DNA from: Gordionus sp. m RMFG-2023
Lineage: Eukaryota > Nematomorpha > Gordioida > Chordodea > Parachordodidae
Direction: 5' to 3'
Assembly (NCBI RefSeq): GCF_954871325.1
Contig: NC_088775.1
Coordinates: forward strand, 80,391,561 to 80,455,560
DNA: 64,000 bases
Part shown: positions 1 through 12,746 of the stretch, in pieces
Numbering within the stretch: position 1 is the first letter of the stretch
Layout: the number at the start of each line of letters is the position of its first letter
The notes under the pieces: generated by a model
What the model saw: only the letters and a program-made list of their open reading frames with translations
Databases searched by the model: none
Told to the model about the DNA's origin: nothing
Position numbers and translations under genes: made by a program

Positions 1-2449
1 CATCCAAAGTTTGACAATGCGAATATTGTTTTTTGAGGCCATTTGAAAGTTGTTTATTATTATTAAGATTGGAATTTAGGCTAACCTCTTTGGCGTTTTC
101 AAGCAATTGTTGATTTATGTCAGGAGTATATCCATTCGTGATCCCCTTATTTTCTGCGTTTTTAGAACATATACTACGCACATTCTTCAATCGATTGTGG
201 TAGATTTGTTTGGATGGGTCAATTGGGCAGGGGATAAGATTTTTGTTCATAACACAGATTATAAATTATTTCAATTCCCTTTCCGCTAAAACACAAAGTT
301 GGGTCTCAGTGACGTTCCAACCTTTTTCTAGTAATGCATTCAATAAAATATATTCAGCAAATTTTAAAATAAAACTATTTAAATTGAAAACTTTTTATTT
401 TTAATAAAATTTTGTTTTGAGGATGGGAATGCACTCCACCATTATCTCTCTCCTAAACAAAAATAAAGGAAAGATGGAATTTAATTCAAAATTAGTATTA
501 TTATGTATAACATAAACTGTCAAACAGACAATTATACTGTATAATTTTTACTTGACTTGTATACAAAAAAAAAAGATTAAAAAGTAGATTTTATTTTTCA
601 TATTTTTTTGCTTAGTTACATTTGATTTGATAATGTATACATAATATTCTTTAGTATCCTAGAAAGGATGTAAATATAATAAAAGTTGATATTATATCCC
701 CATGCACTAAGATATATGTCGCACATAGGCAAAAGTTTAGATTTGTTGAAAAACACAATAAATTAAGCACTTTTAGACTTTGAGCATGCTTCTTGTCATG
801 TCATATACTGATTTAATTTGTTTTCAATCGGGATTATCTTGCTGCCGTCCTGGTTTGTGCCGCTTTTAGACAATGCCTAAGTTAGGTAAGTAGTAAAGAA
901 GGGGCCCCGCCCACGCAAGATAATCAAACCACAAAAAGTTCATAATTCAATAAGATCATAATTAGATAGAATGCCTGTCATCAATGTAATAATTATGACT
1001 GTTGTTTAATATGAATAAATATGTTAATTTAATCTCATTTTTAAACAAGAAATTATTTTAGTAAAATTAATTCAAGAAACCTTTATCTTGCCCTCTATGC
1101 CATTTAATTCAAATGACGATCTTGCTTCATACCCCACCCTTATGCTAGAAGTGTTAGCGATGAATAATATAATCCTTAATCCTTTATTTATAAACTTCAT
1201 AGATGTAAAAAATTTATTTCAACTCTTTAGGTACAGATTACGTAATTTTGTACAGACGATTATAACTCAGAGAGAAAGACATTTTTCAAAAAAAATAAAA
1301 TGTAATATTTAAGTAACAAACATTATGGTAATTTAAGAAGTTTCATAGGCACCAAAGACTTTTAATATTTGCCTCAAAGATAAATAGGGTTAATTTTGAT
1401 TTTTAGCCCAAATCAAAAGGGAGAGGAAATAAAATGATATGTAAAAAAGTTGATCAATCAAATTTCCCTAAAATAAAATGGATATGTGCCTTGAAATAAA
1501 TTTTTTTTTAAATGAGCCTGTATCCTGATTCGACTTATTTCTAAAACCTCGACTAAACAGCCTACTAATAAATGGGAAAAAAATCAATAAAACCATAAGC
1601 ACAATAAATTACAAAAAAAATACAATTCCACAAACAATCTTTAATATGGTGTGCTAGTTCAAAAGCTGTTTAACCTAGCAGTTCAAAAGCTGTTTAGCCC
1701 AGCTAAGGCTGCTACCAAAACTTTTATATATCTGGAAAAACCAATCGTTAAAAAGTTTTAAAAGTATCACAATATTTTTAAATGTTTTAATTTTATATTT
1801 TAGAAAAAGACTTATATCATGTTTTTTAAAGTCTTAGAATAAATTTTTTTTATTGATTCAACAGATATAATGCTGTTGACATATCACCATCTGATTTTTG
1901 TGGATATTGATTAACATTAAATCACAAAGAAAACAATTTTAAAATAAACATAAAAAATTATTCCATAAGCCTTGACGCAAGTGTGAGGATAGCCATATTT
2001 CTGTAGTACAGGAACGGTTTAGGACTAAGCATGCAATGACAATTTATGTGAATTGCTATGCCGATAAGCTAAATTTAGGTACACTAAAAAATTTTAATTG
2101 TTGGAAACATGATTTTGTTTTCAGCATCTGTTATTCATTACATTAAATTTAAGGAATTAGGATTGAAAATAAAAAAATATATGCCTCGAGTTCTGCAAGA
2201 CAGGATTCTCATCTTAGAACAATAGAGGATTCTACCTTTAATTAAAATTTGTCAAATATTTTCAAAAATGTTAGAATGATTCCACAGTTTAGAGGATTCT
2301 CTTATTATGATTCAATTGATGGTATGATTGATTATATTAAATAGGTATTCAGAAGGTTTTGAATTACATGACTCAAATCATCAGTTGTCATGTCAGCCAT
2401 AGAAATAAAAATTCCCGTAAGGCTAACGATAATGTACATTGTTGAGCAG
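1..2449. other. Non-coding, no gene recognised
   Basis: AT-rich sequence with frequent stops in all frames. The only local structure seen is a direct repeat of about 20 bp (core GTTCAAAAGCTGTTTA) near 1657 and 1681. A phrase like TCCTGATTCGACTTATT near 1530 recurs near 33930 and 35747, so a degraded dispersed repeat is likely here. Confidence 0.5.
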
Positions 2450-2558
2450 GCAATTTATTAAACAACGACCAAATAATATTTACCCATTTATTTTCTTTCT
2501 ATCCCATATCTGTGTGAGGTGGCGACTTTTTAACCATATCCAAAATCTGGTCCAAGAG
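2450..2558 (+). CDS. Possible orphan exon, unidentified
   Basis: A 109-bp open segment runs from an AG acceptor (ends 2449) to a full-consensus donor, GAG|GTAAGTTT, at 2559. In the open frame it would encode about 36 residues, including the phrase HICVRWRLFNHIQNLVQE, which is compositionally ordinary and unlike the Asn/Lys runs of the surrounding noise. I do not recognise the family. No partner exon was found upstream or downstream in phase. The polypyrimidine tract before the acceptor is poor. It could be one exon of a host gene extending left of the window, or chance. Confidence 0.2.
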
Positions 2559-2807
2559 GTAAGTTTCAGAAGAAAAATTTTATTTTCTACTTTTGCAACA
2601 ATAATAGGCCCGGATATTTGATACTATTTAATGCTTGTTCCGGGCGAAGTCAGTTATACTGATTATCAGAGATAGGCTCGCAGGTCTATGTGTAAAAACT
2701 AGACAAATCATAAGGAATCAATCGAAATGAGAGAACTGAGCCTGATTTTTTTTATACAAACCCGGGCCAATTAAAAATAAATTTAATTTAAAAAATATCA
2801 ATTAGGC

Positions 2808-3002
2808 CTATTCAAAAACGAATACGAATAAATAGAATAATAATTATTCGTATTCGATTCTATTGAAAGAATTGAAAAATTTACTATTCGTAATTATACC
2901 AATCGATTAATATTCGTACGAAAACGAACTAAATCATTCGATTTGTTTGTAAAAGGCGAATACGAATATTTTATCATTCGATTTTTATTCGTTAATGATA
3001 TC
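2808..3002. repeat. MITE-like repeat with ATTCGTATTCG blocks
   Basis: About 195 bp with repeated, oppositely oriented copies of AATACGAATA and ATTCGTATTCG (for example 2818, 2848, 2952), and short ATTCG blocks throughout. The left end, CTATTCAAAAACGAATACG, is matched in inverted sense by TCATTTTTGAATAG near 35133-35148, so the two sites belong to one dispersed family. Subterminal iteration of short motifs is common in non-autonomous hAT elements. No target duplication was resolved. Confidence 0.45.
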
Positions 3003-6000
3003 AATTAATCAGTTGAAAAATCATATATTTGGTGCTTTTAAATCTTCATTTACCTCATATTATCAATTTCTATTTTGAAAAAAAAAATTCACAAAAATAC
3101 TAAGAAATTATTTATAATTAAATTAATAAATTTTTAAAAATTCCGGATCAGACGGTTAAAAAAATGATCATTAAAATTTCGTTCTGAGGGAAAAAAAATT
3201 TTCAAAAAGAATTATGGCCGGGTAGGGAGTGAAAATTTTTCTTCTAGCAAATGCCAAGCCGAGCCTAAAATGTTAACGTCTACAGGTCATTGATTGAAAT
3301 ATTGGGAAAGATTAACGAGGTGATAAAATTTAGAATAAGTAGAATTAATGGTTTTTATAAATAAATACATATAAAAAAAATAGTTTTGGATCTGAATTTT
3401 TATGATATTTAAATTTGAAAAGCCAATTATGGAGAAATTAAGCTGAATGACAATTTTTTTTAAAAAGTTTAAATCAAATCACAAAATTGATAGGTGGTCA
3501 AATCACTTATTTGGTAGGAAAATAAATAATAATTCAATATTCATTTTTTTTTAAATAAAAGCGAATATTTGCTGAAAATCCAAAAAATAAAAATACTATT
3601 CAGCTTAAAATGGCGTAATAATTAAATTTTAAAAATTCTTGAGTTGATTTATTCTGTTTAAGATACAATGTTCAGAATTAAAGATTTAAAAATGTGATAT
3701 CTCTATTCCTCTTTTTACAAATAATTTTGGAATATTCGATGATGAGATCTATTTAAAGAGGCGATTTAAAGTATATCCCATTATCGAATATATGCCCTGG
3801 TGTAGCAGGCAATCATTAATTAATTGCGAATGTGCGGGGGAGATGGAGTGTTACGCCACTTACATATTGAGTTGTCTAAAATATACTATTATTTACTAAA
3901 AGTATCTTATTCAAAAATACTATCCATGATACAAGTTTTTAATAAAAGTAAATCTTAATTATAATTGACAATATAATTTTAAAAAAGATCATAAAAAAAT
4001 TGGGTTTACCTATATTTAATTATCATAGAATAAATTAATTTTTAAAAAAAATATATAATAAATTTTATTAACAAAAATATTTTATTTTCTTATTATTATA
4101 ATTCTTAAAAAAATATATTTTTAGGTGAAATGAGATTCGTTTATTATTATAAAAATAGTATCTAATCTATATTTATTTCGATATTTCCTTGATTTTGTAA
4201 ATACGAAATTTGTTAGAATCGAACATTATTAAATTATCACCAAAACTAATGTAATATTAGTATAAATTTATAAACGATATAAATAAATTCAATTTATATT
4301 AGGGCAAGTGAATTGAAACCTACGAAATCAATTTTTCTCGGTCCGAGGCTACCCAGGGCCCACCCTGCTTATATGAGATCCACCGCCCGAATTAAAAAAA
4401 AATTAGGAGGATATCTCATTCAAAATATTTATTTTTATTCGCTATCTTAAATGTTATGCATTAAATTTAAATGTTCAGATCATTCCGCTTTAACTTTGAT
4501 TATTTAATTATGTTTATTTTATTCTATTACGAAAATATGACATGAATAGAAAATATTATCCATATGATTTTTTAAAAAATATTTCTTATTAGATCAGTCA
4601 ATAAAGGGAATGAATAAAAATAACAATTATATTTTTTGGTATGTAGTGTTTAACCATCTATCTTTTTCTATGATTTCTTTTCTTTTATTCGGTTCCAAGT
4701 GGGATCATGATTTTGTCAAATTAGATTTTTTAAATAAAATCGCCCTATGTTAAAATTATCGAACGGACATATTATATTATATTGTAACACTTTTCCCTTT
4801 CCTCATTTTTGGCACATAATCCTTATCATGTCATGACGTCTCAAACCAAAGAGTTGTATTTAAACTACTCTTTGTCTTAAATTATCAAATTCATCCAGTC
4901 CTCTAAGCATTGGATATATATGATGCATTTCGTAGCTACGAGCAATTCCTCAATTAGTATTTGCTAATTCAATATATGAAATTCCATATAAAATTGGTTA
5001 AAATTTATAATTCTACACATTCTGATATACATTTCCGGAAAAAAAATTTCGAGTTTAAAAATTTGAAAAGGTGCGCTAAATGAATATTTGGTAAATAGGA
5101 CAAGTGTTTATACTGTATTTTTTTTTACATTTAAAAATTTGATTTTTTCCGAAAACGTTTTTCCAATAGTATTAGAAATACATTTTTTATAATAAACGTT
5201 TGAGTTTAAAATAAACTTAAAGGTAACTCTTTATTTGATCTAAACTAATAAAATAATTTAAGAATTTAAACCAATTAAGCTAGTCCCAGAATATTTTCAA
5301 CCTCTAGCTTAACTACAACATGAATATGAAGCCTGAACTTGAACATTGTAACAGAATCAATAAGGAAAATTAAAATTGTTACAAAAATACCCTATAATTT
5401 GTAGTTGAAAAATTTGTCGTATTCAAAAACAGATTGAACAGCTGCTTTATTCGAAAAATATTTAAAACAATCATTTATTGAAAATTTTCCCTCATTTTGC
5501 CCCCTCACCATAACTTTATTAATTTTTAAGTTTATCATTTTTTTTTAAAAAAAAACCTACTTTCCTAGTTCCTACTTTTTCTAACAGTTAAGATATAAGG
5601 ATGATATTATTAACATAAGTGAACCAATTTCCCTTCCCTTATATATAAAATATCTAAAAAAGAAAAATAAACAAAAAAAGTTTATAATATTAACCTAGAT
5701 TTTTTTTGAAGTTATTAAATTTAATGCTAAAAATCAATATTTAAATGCAAGATTATATATATATATTTTTAAAGAAAAAATAGAAATTATACGGAAAATT
5801 TGGGTAAGATATTTTTTCTTTTTATAAAATGAAGGCTAACCATATGAAATAATATTGTAAAATTCTATGATTGAAAAAAATATAATTGTTGAAATCAATT
5901 CAAAAAAATGGTATAAAAATGTATTAAAATTGCGGCAATAAAAAGTTATAGTATACGGATCTCAAAACCAGTGGAGGGTGTTTGCTGATTGCTCTAGTTT

Positions 6001-8246
6001 TTCCTACATTTTAAAATTAAGTTCAGACGCAAACAAAATTTGATAGAAATAAACCTGACCATGTTTTGAAAAAAAATTTTAAAATCAGCTTGGATTAAAC
6101 CTTCAAACTACTAATGATGGAATCTCTTGAACGAGATTAAACTTTCTTTAAAATTATATCGCCCAAATTTTCAGGAGATTTAGTAGTAAAATATGTATGG
6201 AAGGATAGAAAAAAAAAGTAGAAAAAAAGGCTATAAAACAAAAGTCTGTTTTTTAATATAAAAAAAGATAAATAAAAAAATAAAACACCAAAATTGAATT
6301 TAGAAATTAATTTTTTATAAAAAAAGAAAAAGCTAATTTTTTCTAAATAAACTCATTAAAAAAATGAGAAGTTATAAAAGAATGGTTAATGGAAACTTCA
6401 GCAAAATATTGGTTAATTAGATTATATTAGATGATTATGTTAATCAAAAATTTTTAATAAAATTGGTAATTATATTTTTCTAAAGATAGTAGTCAGGGAT
6501 TTCTACTTCTTGCACGAAGGGGAGGGGCGGTTATGATACAATATTATCACTGAATTAAAGAGATGAGAAGGGTAGGAGCGGCCCCTACACTTTCTGAGAT
6601 GGAAGTAGAATACCGCACCCCCCCCCCCCTGCCGAAAAACTTCCTCCAAAAAAGCAGTTAATTTTTTTTGACTCCCAACCTAAATTATAAATTTCAAAAA
6701 TAATTCTTATTGATCAATCTTTAATATATAATATAAATAAAAAAGTAAAAAAATATATATTTTAATAATAATTTAGACAAATTAGGGGAAATTACTGCGA
6801 GCTTTTTTTTCTACATTGACGTTTTCTCCCTTAATGTTTTTTTTTCCTGAACCTTGATTTAAATATAAGAAAGACCTACGAAAGTTATTCAAATGAAAAC
6901 ATGTTAGAAGTTAAAATCGATTGATCAAAAATATTAAATTCGCTTACATTTTTAAAGGCATTGAATTTCCCACATATTCGTAATTAAAGAATTATAATTT
7001 GAAACTAAGTTCTTACGATTTTACATTATTAATTAATTTACTATTCACAATTTAAGATACATTCTATAACTACCTATACGTAATTTAAAGGTAGCAGGCA
7101 TTTCTATATCCCGCCTAAGTCAATAACAATATTTCTCTCTAAGTATTCAGAGTTAGAACCAAATCCAAATTATCATAATGTCTCCTTTTCTCCCCCTCAC
7201 CCTTATATACTTAGATAACGATTCTCACTTCATACTCAACCCCCCCCCCCCTCACAAGGGTCTTAAAAGGGTTTGGTAGATATAGGTAGATGATTCTAAA
7301 TAAAGTGATTTTAAAAAATTTTTAATTTTTTTTGAAAAAAAATCTGCAATTAATTACGCTGTTTTAATAAAATATCTATTGTTTGTTTTGTTGATGCTTA
7401 ATTAAGTTTATAATAAAATATTAAACGTTTTTAAAATAGAAAATATTTTTTGATTTATTTAAAAATTTTGCATTTTAAATGCAATATAAACAGCTGAATA
7501 TATCGGTTAAATATATTTGTCTCAATTGAAAATCATATAACACAATACGAATTAAAACAAAGAGATAATCGATGAAAGCATAATTTTAAACTCTTGTGGG
7601 TGCCAGTTGCCACTTAGTCTGGTGGTCAACTTTCTAATCGCATTTACCTTTTCAAGATATTCACTAATGTTAGGGAAATACTCAAAAGGAAAACCACAAA
7701 TTTATATATATTTTTTTTACCCATAAATTTTCAAAAATCATATGATGAATTTATTAAAATGCTTAAAATTATAATATTTTTATTGGAGTTATTTTTTGAA
7801 TATTAACTATTTATAGTTATATCTAATTACTAGTTATATAGTTTTTTAAAGTAATTCGTAATTAATTAGTTATATTTCTTCAAAAATTACTATTTACCTT
7901 AAAAGTCACTTTCTAAAATAAACTTAACTCATCATTTTTTGATATAATTTTTTATCTTATACAAAATAATTTCGCGATTTTAAGAATTTTAATCTAATAA
8001 TTATAATGAAAATGCAAGTTTCACTCGGAAAAAAATATATCCAAGTATTTAAAAACAAAAAATGATATATAATTAATTAAAGCTAAAAAATAAATATCGA
8101 TTTCGTGTAAAGAATATATTTTAAAAAATATGGTATATTGTTTTCCTATTAATTTTGGTTTTGATATTTGCATTTTGTAAATATTAGTTTTGTTACATAT
8201 AGGAGACATTGGAGTATTCATAAGAGAGGGAGCCATGATATTGCAG
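3003..8246. other. Non-coding, AT-rich
   Basis: No gene recognised. Long A/T runs predominate. There are two C runs of 12 bases (6618-6629 and 7240-7251). Short islands of higher GC near 4330-4390 and 6500-6650 look like repeat debris, but I cannot assign them to a family. Confidence 0.5.
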
Positions 8247-8855
8247 CAGGGATCTAACTAACCTTTACAATCTCAAGGGGCTCAAAAAATATTTTTATAT
8301 TCAAAATCACCTTTTTTTAGCTAACATTATCCAAAATTACTGTCGTGTTTGGAAGTTTTAGTATAAATAATAGTTAGATAAATATATTCAATATAAATCT
8401 AATAATACATTTTAAAGATATCACTTTTAAGGATATGACTTTATTATTTCCAAATACAAATCCAAAATGAAAATCGAATAATAAAATTTTAAAAATTACG
8501 AGTTTATATATAAAAAAATTGATATGCAAAAAAAAACATTTTATATTCAAAATTACAATTATCTATAGTATTATTCGTACATTTAAGTTCAAAAAAAAAT
8601 TGTTTATGCAAAATTTAAAATAAACAATAATATTCTCCGTACATTCTAGTTCATTAAGGATAACTTTAATATCCATCTTTCATTTAAATATTCAAATCAT
8701 ATCATAAAAAAAATACACTTTTTTTAATAACTTTAACAATTACTTTAGTATTTTTAGTTAACTTACCTTTTTTAGTAGTATAAAAAAATTAAAATTTTTG
8801 AGGTGGCTTTTCAAATTTTTCAGGGGGCTCGAGCCCCTGCGCCCCCCCCCTCAAT
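8247..8855. mobile_element. Degraded non-autonomous hAT element
   Basis: The left end, CAGGGATCTAACTAACC, is followed by TTTACAATCTCAAGGGGCTC. This resembles the end of the hAT element at 17872 (CGTCGCTAGC, then TTTACAATCTCAGGGGGCTC). The right end carries CAGGGGGCTCGAGCCCCTGC plus a 9-base C run. The reverse complement of that end is the left end of the hAT copy at 15735. No transposase coding is visible inside, so this looks like an internally deleted or MITE derivative of that family. Exact termini and target duplication are unclear. Confidence 0.45.
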
Positions 8856-10916
8856 GTACTTTATTGCAATGTAAAAAAAATGTTTTCATAATTGCCTTTT
8901 TAATTTTATAAATTGAGAAAAACCCCTTTCTTAGAAATTTGGAATTTTTTTTATGTAAATTTATGCTTCTTGAGAGAGATACATAAATTATTAGTTTTTT
9001 TTAGAAAAATAAATGATTCATACAGATTGTCGTATTTTTAATGGAAATGTTATAGACATCGACGTTACTCAAAAGAAAATAACGTTATTACTATCGTGTT
9101 CCTCTGTAAAAAACGTTACTTTTAGTAAAATGTAAGACAGTTATACTTCAAAATCATTTCTATGAAGAAAGATCATCAATCGATATATATTTATTACATA
9201 AATCCCAAAATTCAAATAAACAAAAGATTGCACAGATTTTTCAAATTATAACAGTACTAGTAGCTAACCCGTCAAGAATTCGTTTGATTATGAATCAGAA
9301 ATTTGCTAAAATAATTTTACCTCTTTATTTGTAAAATATTATCAGATGGCGGTTTTGCATACCTTTAGATTGTATTATGGTATAAGAAACATTGAATTAT
9401 TTAATATTGTAAGATATGTTTTTTAGTTATATCTAGGAAACAATTTTATATATTGTCAATATATATATATAGTAATGTATTCATTCGAAGATTAAATAAT
9501 CTCATACTGTTATTCTATATTTTACAATTTATTATGATAAACCTTTATTTTATTATTCAACTTAACATTATTATTTTTAATTATATAATGTATATATACT
9601 TCGATTTTAGTTCAGATAAATAGATTTAATATAATACATAAATTAATTTAATAAAGTTATATTTAGAATCCCTGCCCATCATTCTTTTTATCAGATTGCA
9701 TACTTTATTTTAGATTGTATAGCTTTTTTATGATTTATTATTGCTTTATACATAAATTTGTTCACATTGAAGGTACTAATATACTGTATATTAACGTTTT
9801 TTTTAAATAATTGAAATTTAGGAACCACCTCTCATATAAAACTACATTTTTGGTTGATACCTGTGAGATAGACACATTTATAATTCATTCATCATCAAAT
9901 GATGTTGAAATCTTTGATTCACCCATCATTCAACGGGTTAGCTGCTAGTATAGATATAAAAAACACGTGAATAAGTATTAGCCCTATAGCCTTACCTAAA
10001 ATAATGTAAAAATAAAAGGTATAAATATATACTTTTCTACCATACCTTATAAAAATAAGAGAAAATATAAATCACGGATATTTAAATTCTAAACATAATT
10101 TTATGCTTCTATTATAGATAAAATAAGATATAAATATTGTTTTGCATCTTCATATAATTTCATTGTCTATTATTAAAAAATTACCTATTTGTTTTACATC
10201 CTCAATTCTAATCACATATAATATTGTTTTACATCTTTATCTAACTGTTATAAAGCTAAAATTAAATTTTTTTAATATATAATATATATTAAACTTCATC
10301 CAATTAAAAAAATGTCTCTGAGATGTTGAGTCCTTTAGCTGATCTATCTAATCCTTTACACATAAGAAAAGTCATTCTCGTATTGATTATACAACCCCCC
10401 TCCCATTTTCACATAAGCAGTTAGATTTTTTATATTAGTTATTTTGGTAAAATATTTATCCCTTCATCTTATTCTTAAACTTAATTTTGTATAGGAAATT
10501 TTATTTACACAAAACTTATAATTACATTACATTCATTATGAACAAATTATTGATATATATTGATCATTATGATTCACCGTTGACAAGATAAATGAACAGA
10601 AGGTCTTTCAGATAGAAAATTCAGTAAACCAATAAAAGAGAAATTTCTTTTTTGTAATATTTCTTAATAAAATTGAATTATAATTTACCTTGAAACATGA
10701 AAAACCTAATCTCATGGTTTGAATCTGATTAATCCACAATATAATTATTTTATAAAAAAAATTATCCAATAAAATTTGAAAGAAATTTATCCAATTAAAA
10801 AAAGTTGTATAGATATCGTAAGCGAATATATCTTTGAGTAAAAAAATAACATTAATATTGGAAGAAAGTAAACCTATTAAAAAAAATATTAAATTTGTTT
10901 CATATATAATAAATAT
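8856..10916. other. Non-coding, AT-rich
   Basis: No gene recognised. Near 9259-9275 the phrase AGTAGCTAACCCGTC, and near 9936-9952 the phrase GGGTTAGCTGCTAGTAT, form an inverted pair about 690 bp apart. They may be the remnant termini of one short element. Confidence 0.4.
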
Positions 10917-12738
10917 CAGAGACCTGCAGGCCCGGCCCTAAGATTTTAAATTTTTTAAATATACCCGGGCCTAAAAAAATTTTTTTTAAACATATCCGGG
11001 CCGGGCCTAAAAAAATTTTTTTAAAATATATCCGGGCCGGGCCTAAGATTGTTAAACCCGGGCCGGGCCTAAGATTGTTAAACCCAGGCCGGGCCTTAAT
11101 ATTTTTTATAAAAATTTTTACATTATGAGTTAATGGTTATAAGATTATATTATATTATAGTTATGATTAATATAATATTGGGTGATGGTTAACACTACCT
11201 AACACCCACAGATCGATCTAATTATTAATTTCCTACAAATTTATTCAAAGTATTAATATATTTTTTTATAATTCATATCTAAATTTTTATATTTTACCAA
11301 AACAATCAAATAAAGGAATATCTTAAATAAGCCCCAATATTCAAGTATTATTAATATATTTTTTTATAATTCATATCTAAATTTTTAGAATATATTTTGC
11401 CAAAACAACAAATAAAGGAATATCACTTCTTGAAGTTTTTAATACGTATCAAAGCGAAAAAGGAGAAATAAAATTGATTTTACTTAATATAAAGCATTTT
11501 TTAATTGAAAAATTTGTTTTACACAAGTATCATTTTATTTCTCTTTTTCTCTGTCCCAAATTCAAGCAATTACGTATGTTGTCAGGGACAGATCGCAAGA
11601 TGACGGAAAACTATATAAAAGATTATATTAAATTACAAGAGGCTCAGGAAGTAAATGAAATACCATCGACCAGTCAAATTACGACTGTTGTTAAACAAAC
11701 TGAATCGTTTTATGACAAATGGATGGTAATCCGATGATGAATATTATAATTACATAAATAAATAAATAGATGAAACATTTAAGGTGGATAATTTGTTAGA
11801 GTGGTGGGCGGCTCATCAAAGCGAATTTCCAATTTTAGCAAAATTGGCAAAACGTGTATTGGCAATTCCTGCTTCAAGTGCAAGCTGTGAGCGGAATTTT
11901 TCCACTACTGGGAGAATTCTTGAAGAAGAAGTAATCTTCAACCTGAAAAGGTAGATATGCTTCTCTTTCTTCATGATAATTTGTGAATTTTTAATATCTT
12001 TCTTGAGTATAGGGTTTCGTCAATCATGCTGGTTTTTTACTTTGCAAACTGTCAAATATTTATTGCATTTATTATATTTACCTTGAGTCATGAAAGTTTT
12101 TAATCCAACATTTTTCATTATTTTTTTTACAATATTATATAATACAATTATCTTTTTTTGTTAAAAATTTATATTATAAAATAAATTATATTAATATTGT
12201 GCAATTAGATTATATTTTCAAAATACTATTTATTATACATGCATTTTTTTAAATAGTGATTTATTTTTATTTTATAAATTAAATAGTAAATTAAATACAA
12301 TATATTATATTCTCAAAATATTTTCCATTTTTATAAATTATATTAGTTTTATTTTTTTTTAAATGCAATATAAAATATAGTATATGCTCAAAATATCCAT
12401 TTTTATAAATAGCAGTTTTATAATTTTTATAAATTCAATATAATATTCTCAAAATATTAGCTTTTTACATGTATTTTTTAAATAATAAGCGATAATACTC
12501 GCTGAAAAATATGGTAAAATACCTCATAGGTGAATTTTTGTATATACCAGGTTGAATATAATTTTAAAAAATTCCGAGCCGGACCTAAAATTTTTAAATC
12601 CGGGCCGGGCCTAAAAAAAATTTTTAAAAAATATCCGGGCCGGGCCGTAAAAATTTTTTTAAAAAATATGCAGGCCGGGCCGGGCCTAAAAAATTTAAAA
12701 CCGGGCCGGGCCGTGCAAATGGTACCTCTGCAGGTCTG
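10917..12738 (+). mobile_element. hAT DNA transposon with exact 8-bp target duplication
   Basis: The element is 1,822 bp long. It begins CAGAGACCTGCAGG and ends CTCTGCAGGTCTG, and it is flanked on both sides by ATAAATAT (10909-10916 and 12739-12746), the 8-bp duplication expected of hAT elements. Both ends carry unusually GC-rich iterated blocks built on CCGGGCCGGGCCTAA separated by T/A runs (10927-11095 and 12566-12715). The interior codes on the plus strand for the C-terminal part of a hAT transposase. The intact duplication suggests a fairly young insertion, although the coding part is incomplete. Short relatives lie at 23178-23607 and 56011-56369. Confidence 0.85.
11474..11985 (+). pseudogene. 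hAT transposase, C-terminal remnant
   Basis: The first block (11474-11737) includes the phrase FKQLRMLSGTDRKMTENYI, the region upstream of the dimerisation domain in Ac/BED-type hAT transposases. The second (from 11784) contains FPILAKLAKRVLAIPASSAS followed by CERNFSTTGRIL, the hallmark hATC dimerisation motif. A frame change near 11930 is needed to continue into QPEKVDMLLFLHDNL, where the domain normally ends, with a stop at 11983-11985. The N-terminal zinc finger and most of the catalytic core are missing from the 1.8-kb element. The protein is therefore not functional as it stands. Family assignment is firm because the hATC motif is clear. Confidence 0.8.
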
Positions 12739-12746
12739 ATAAATAT

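Noticed and set aside
8021-8236. 71-residue minus-strand open frame
   Set aside because: Lys/Ile/Phe-rich as expected from AT-rich noise; no homologous motif recognised.
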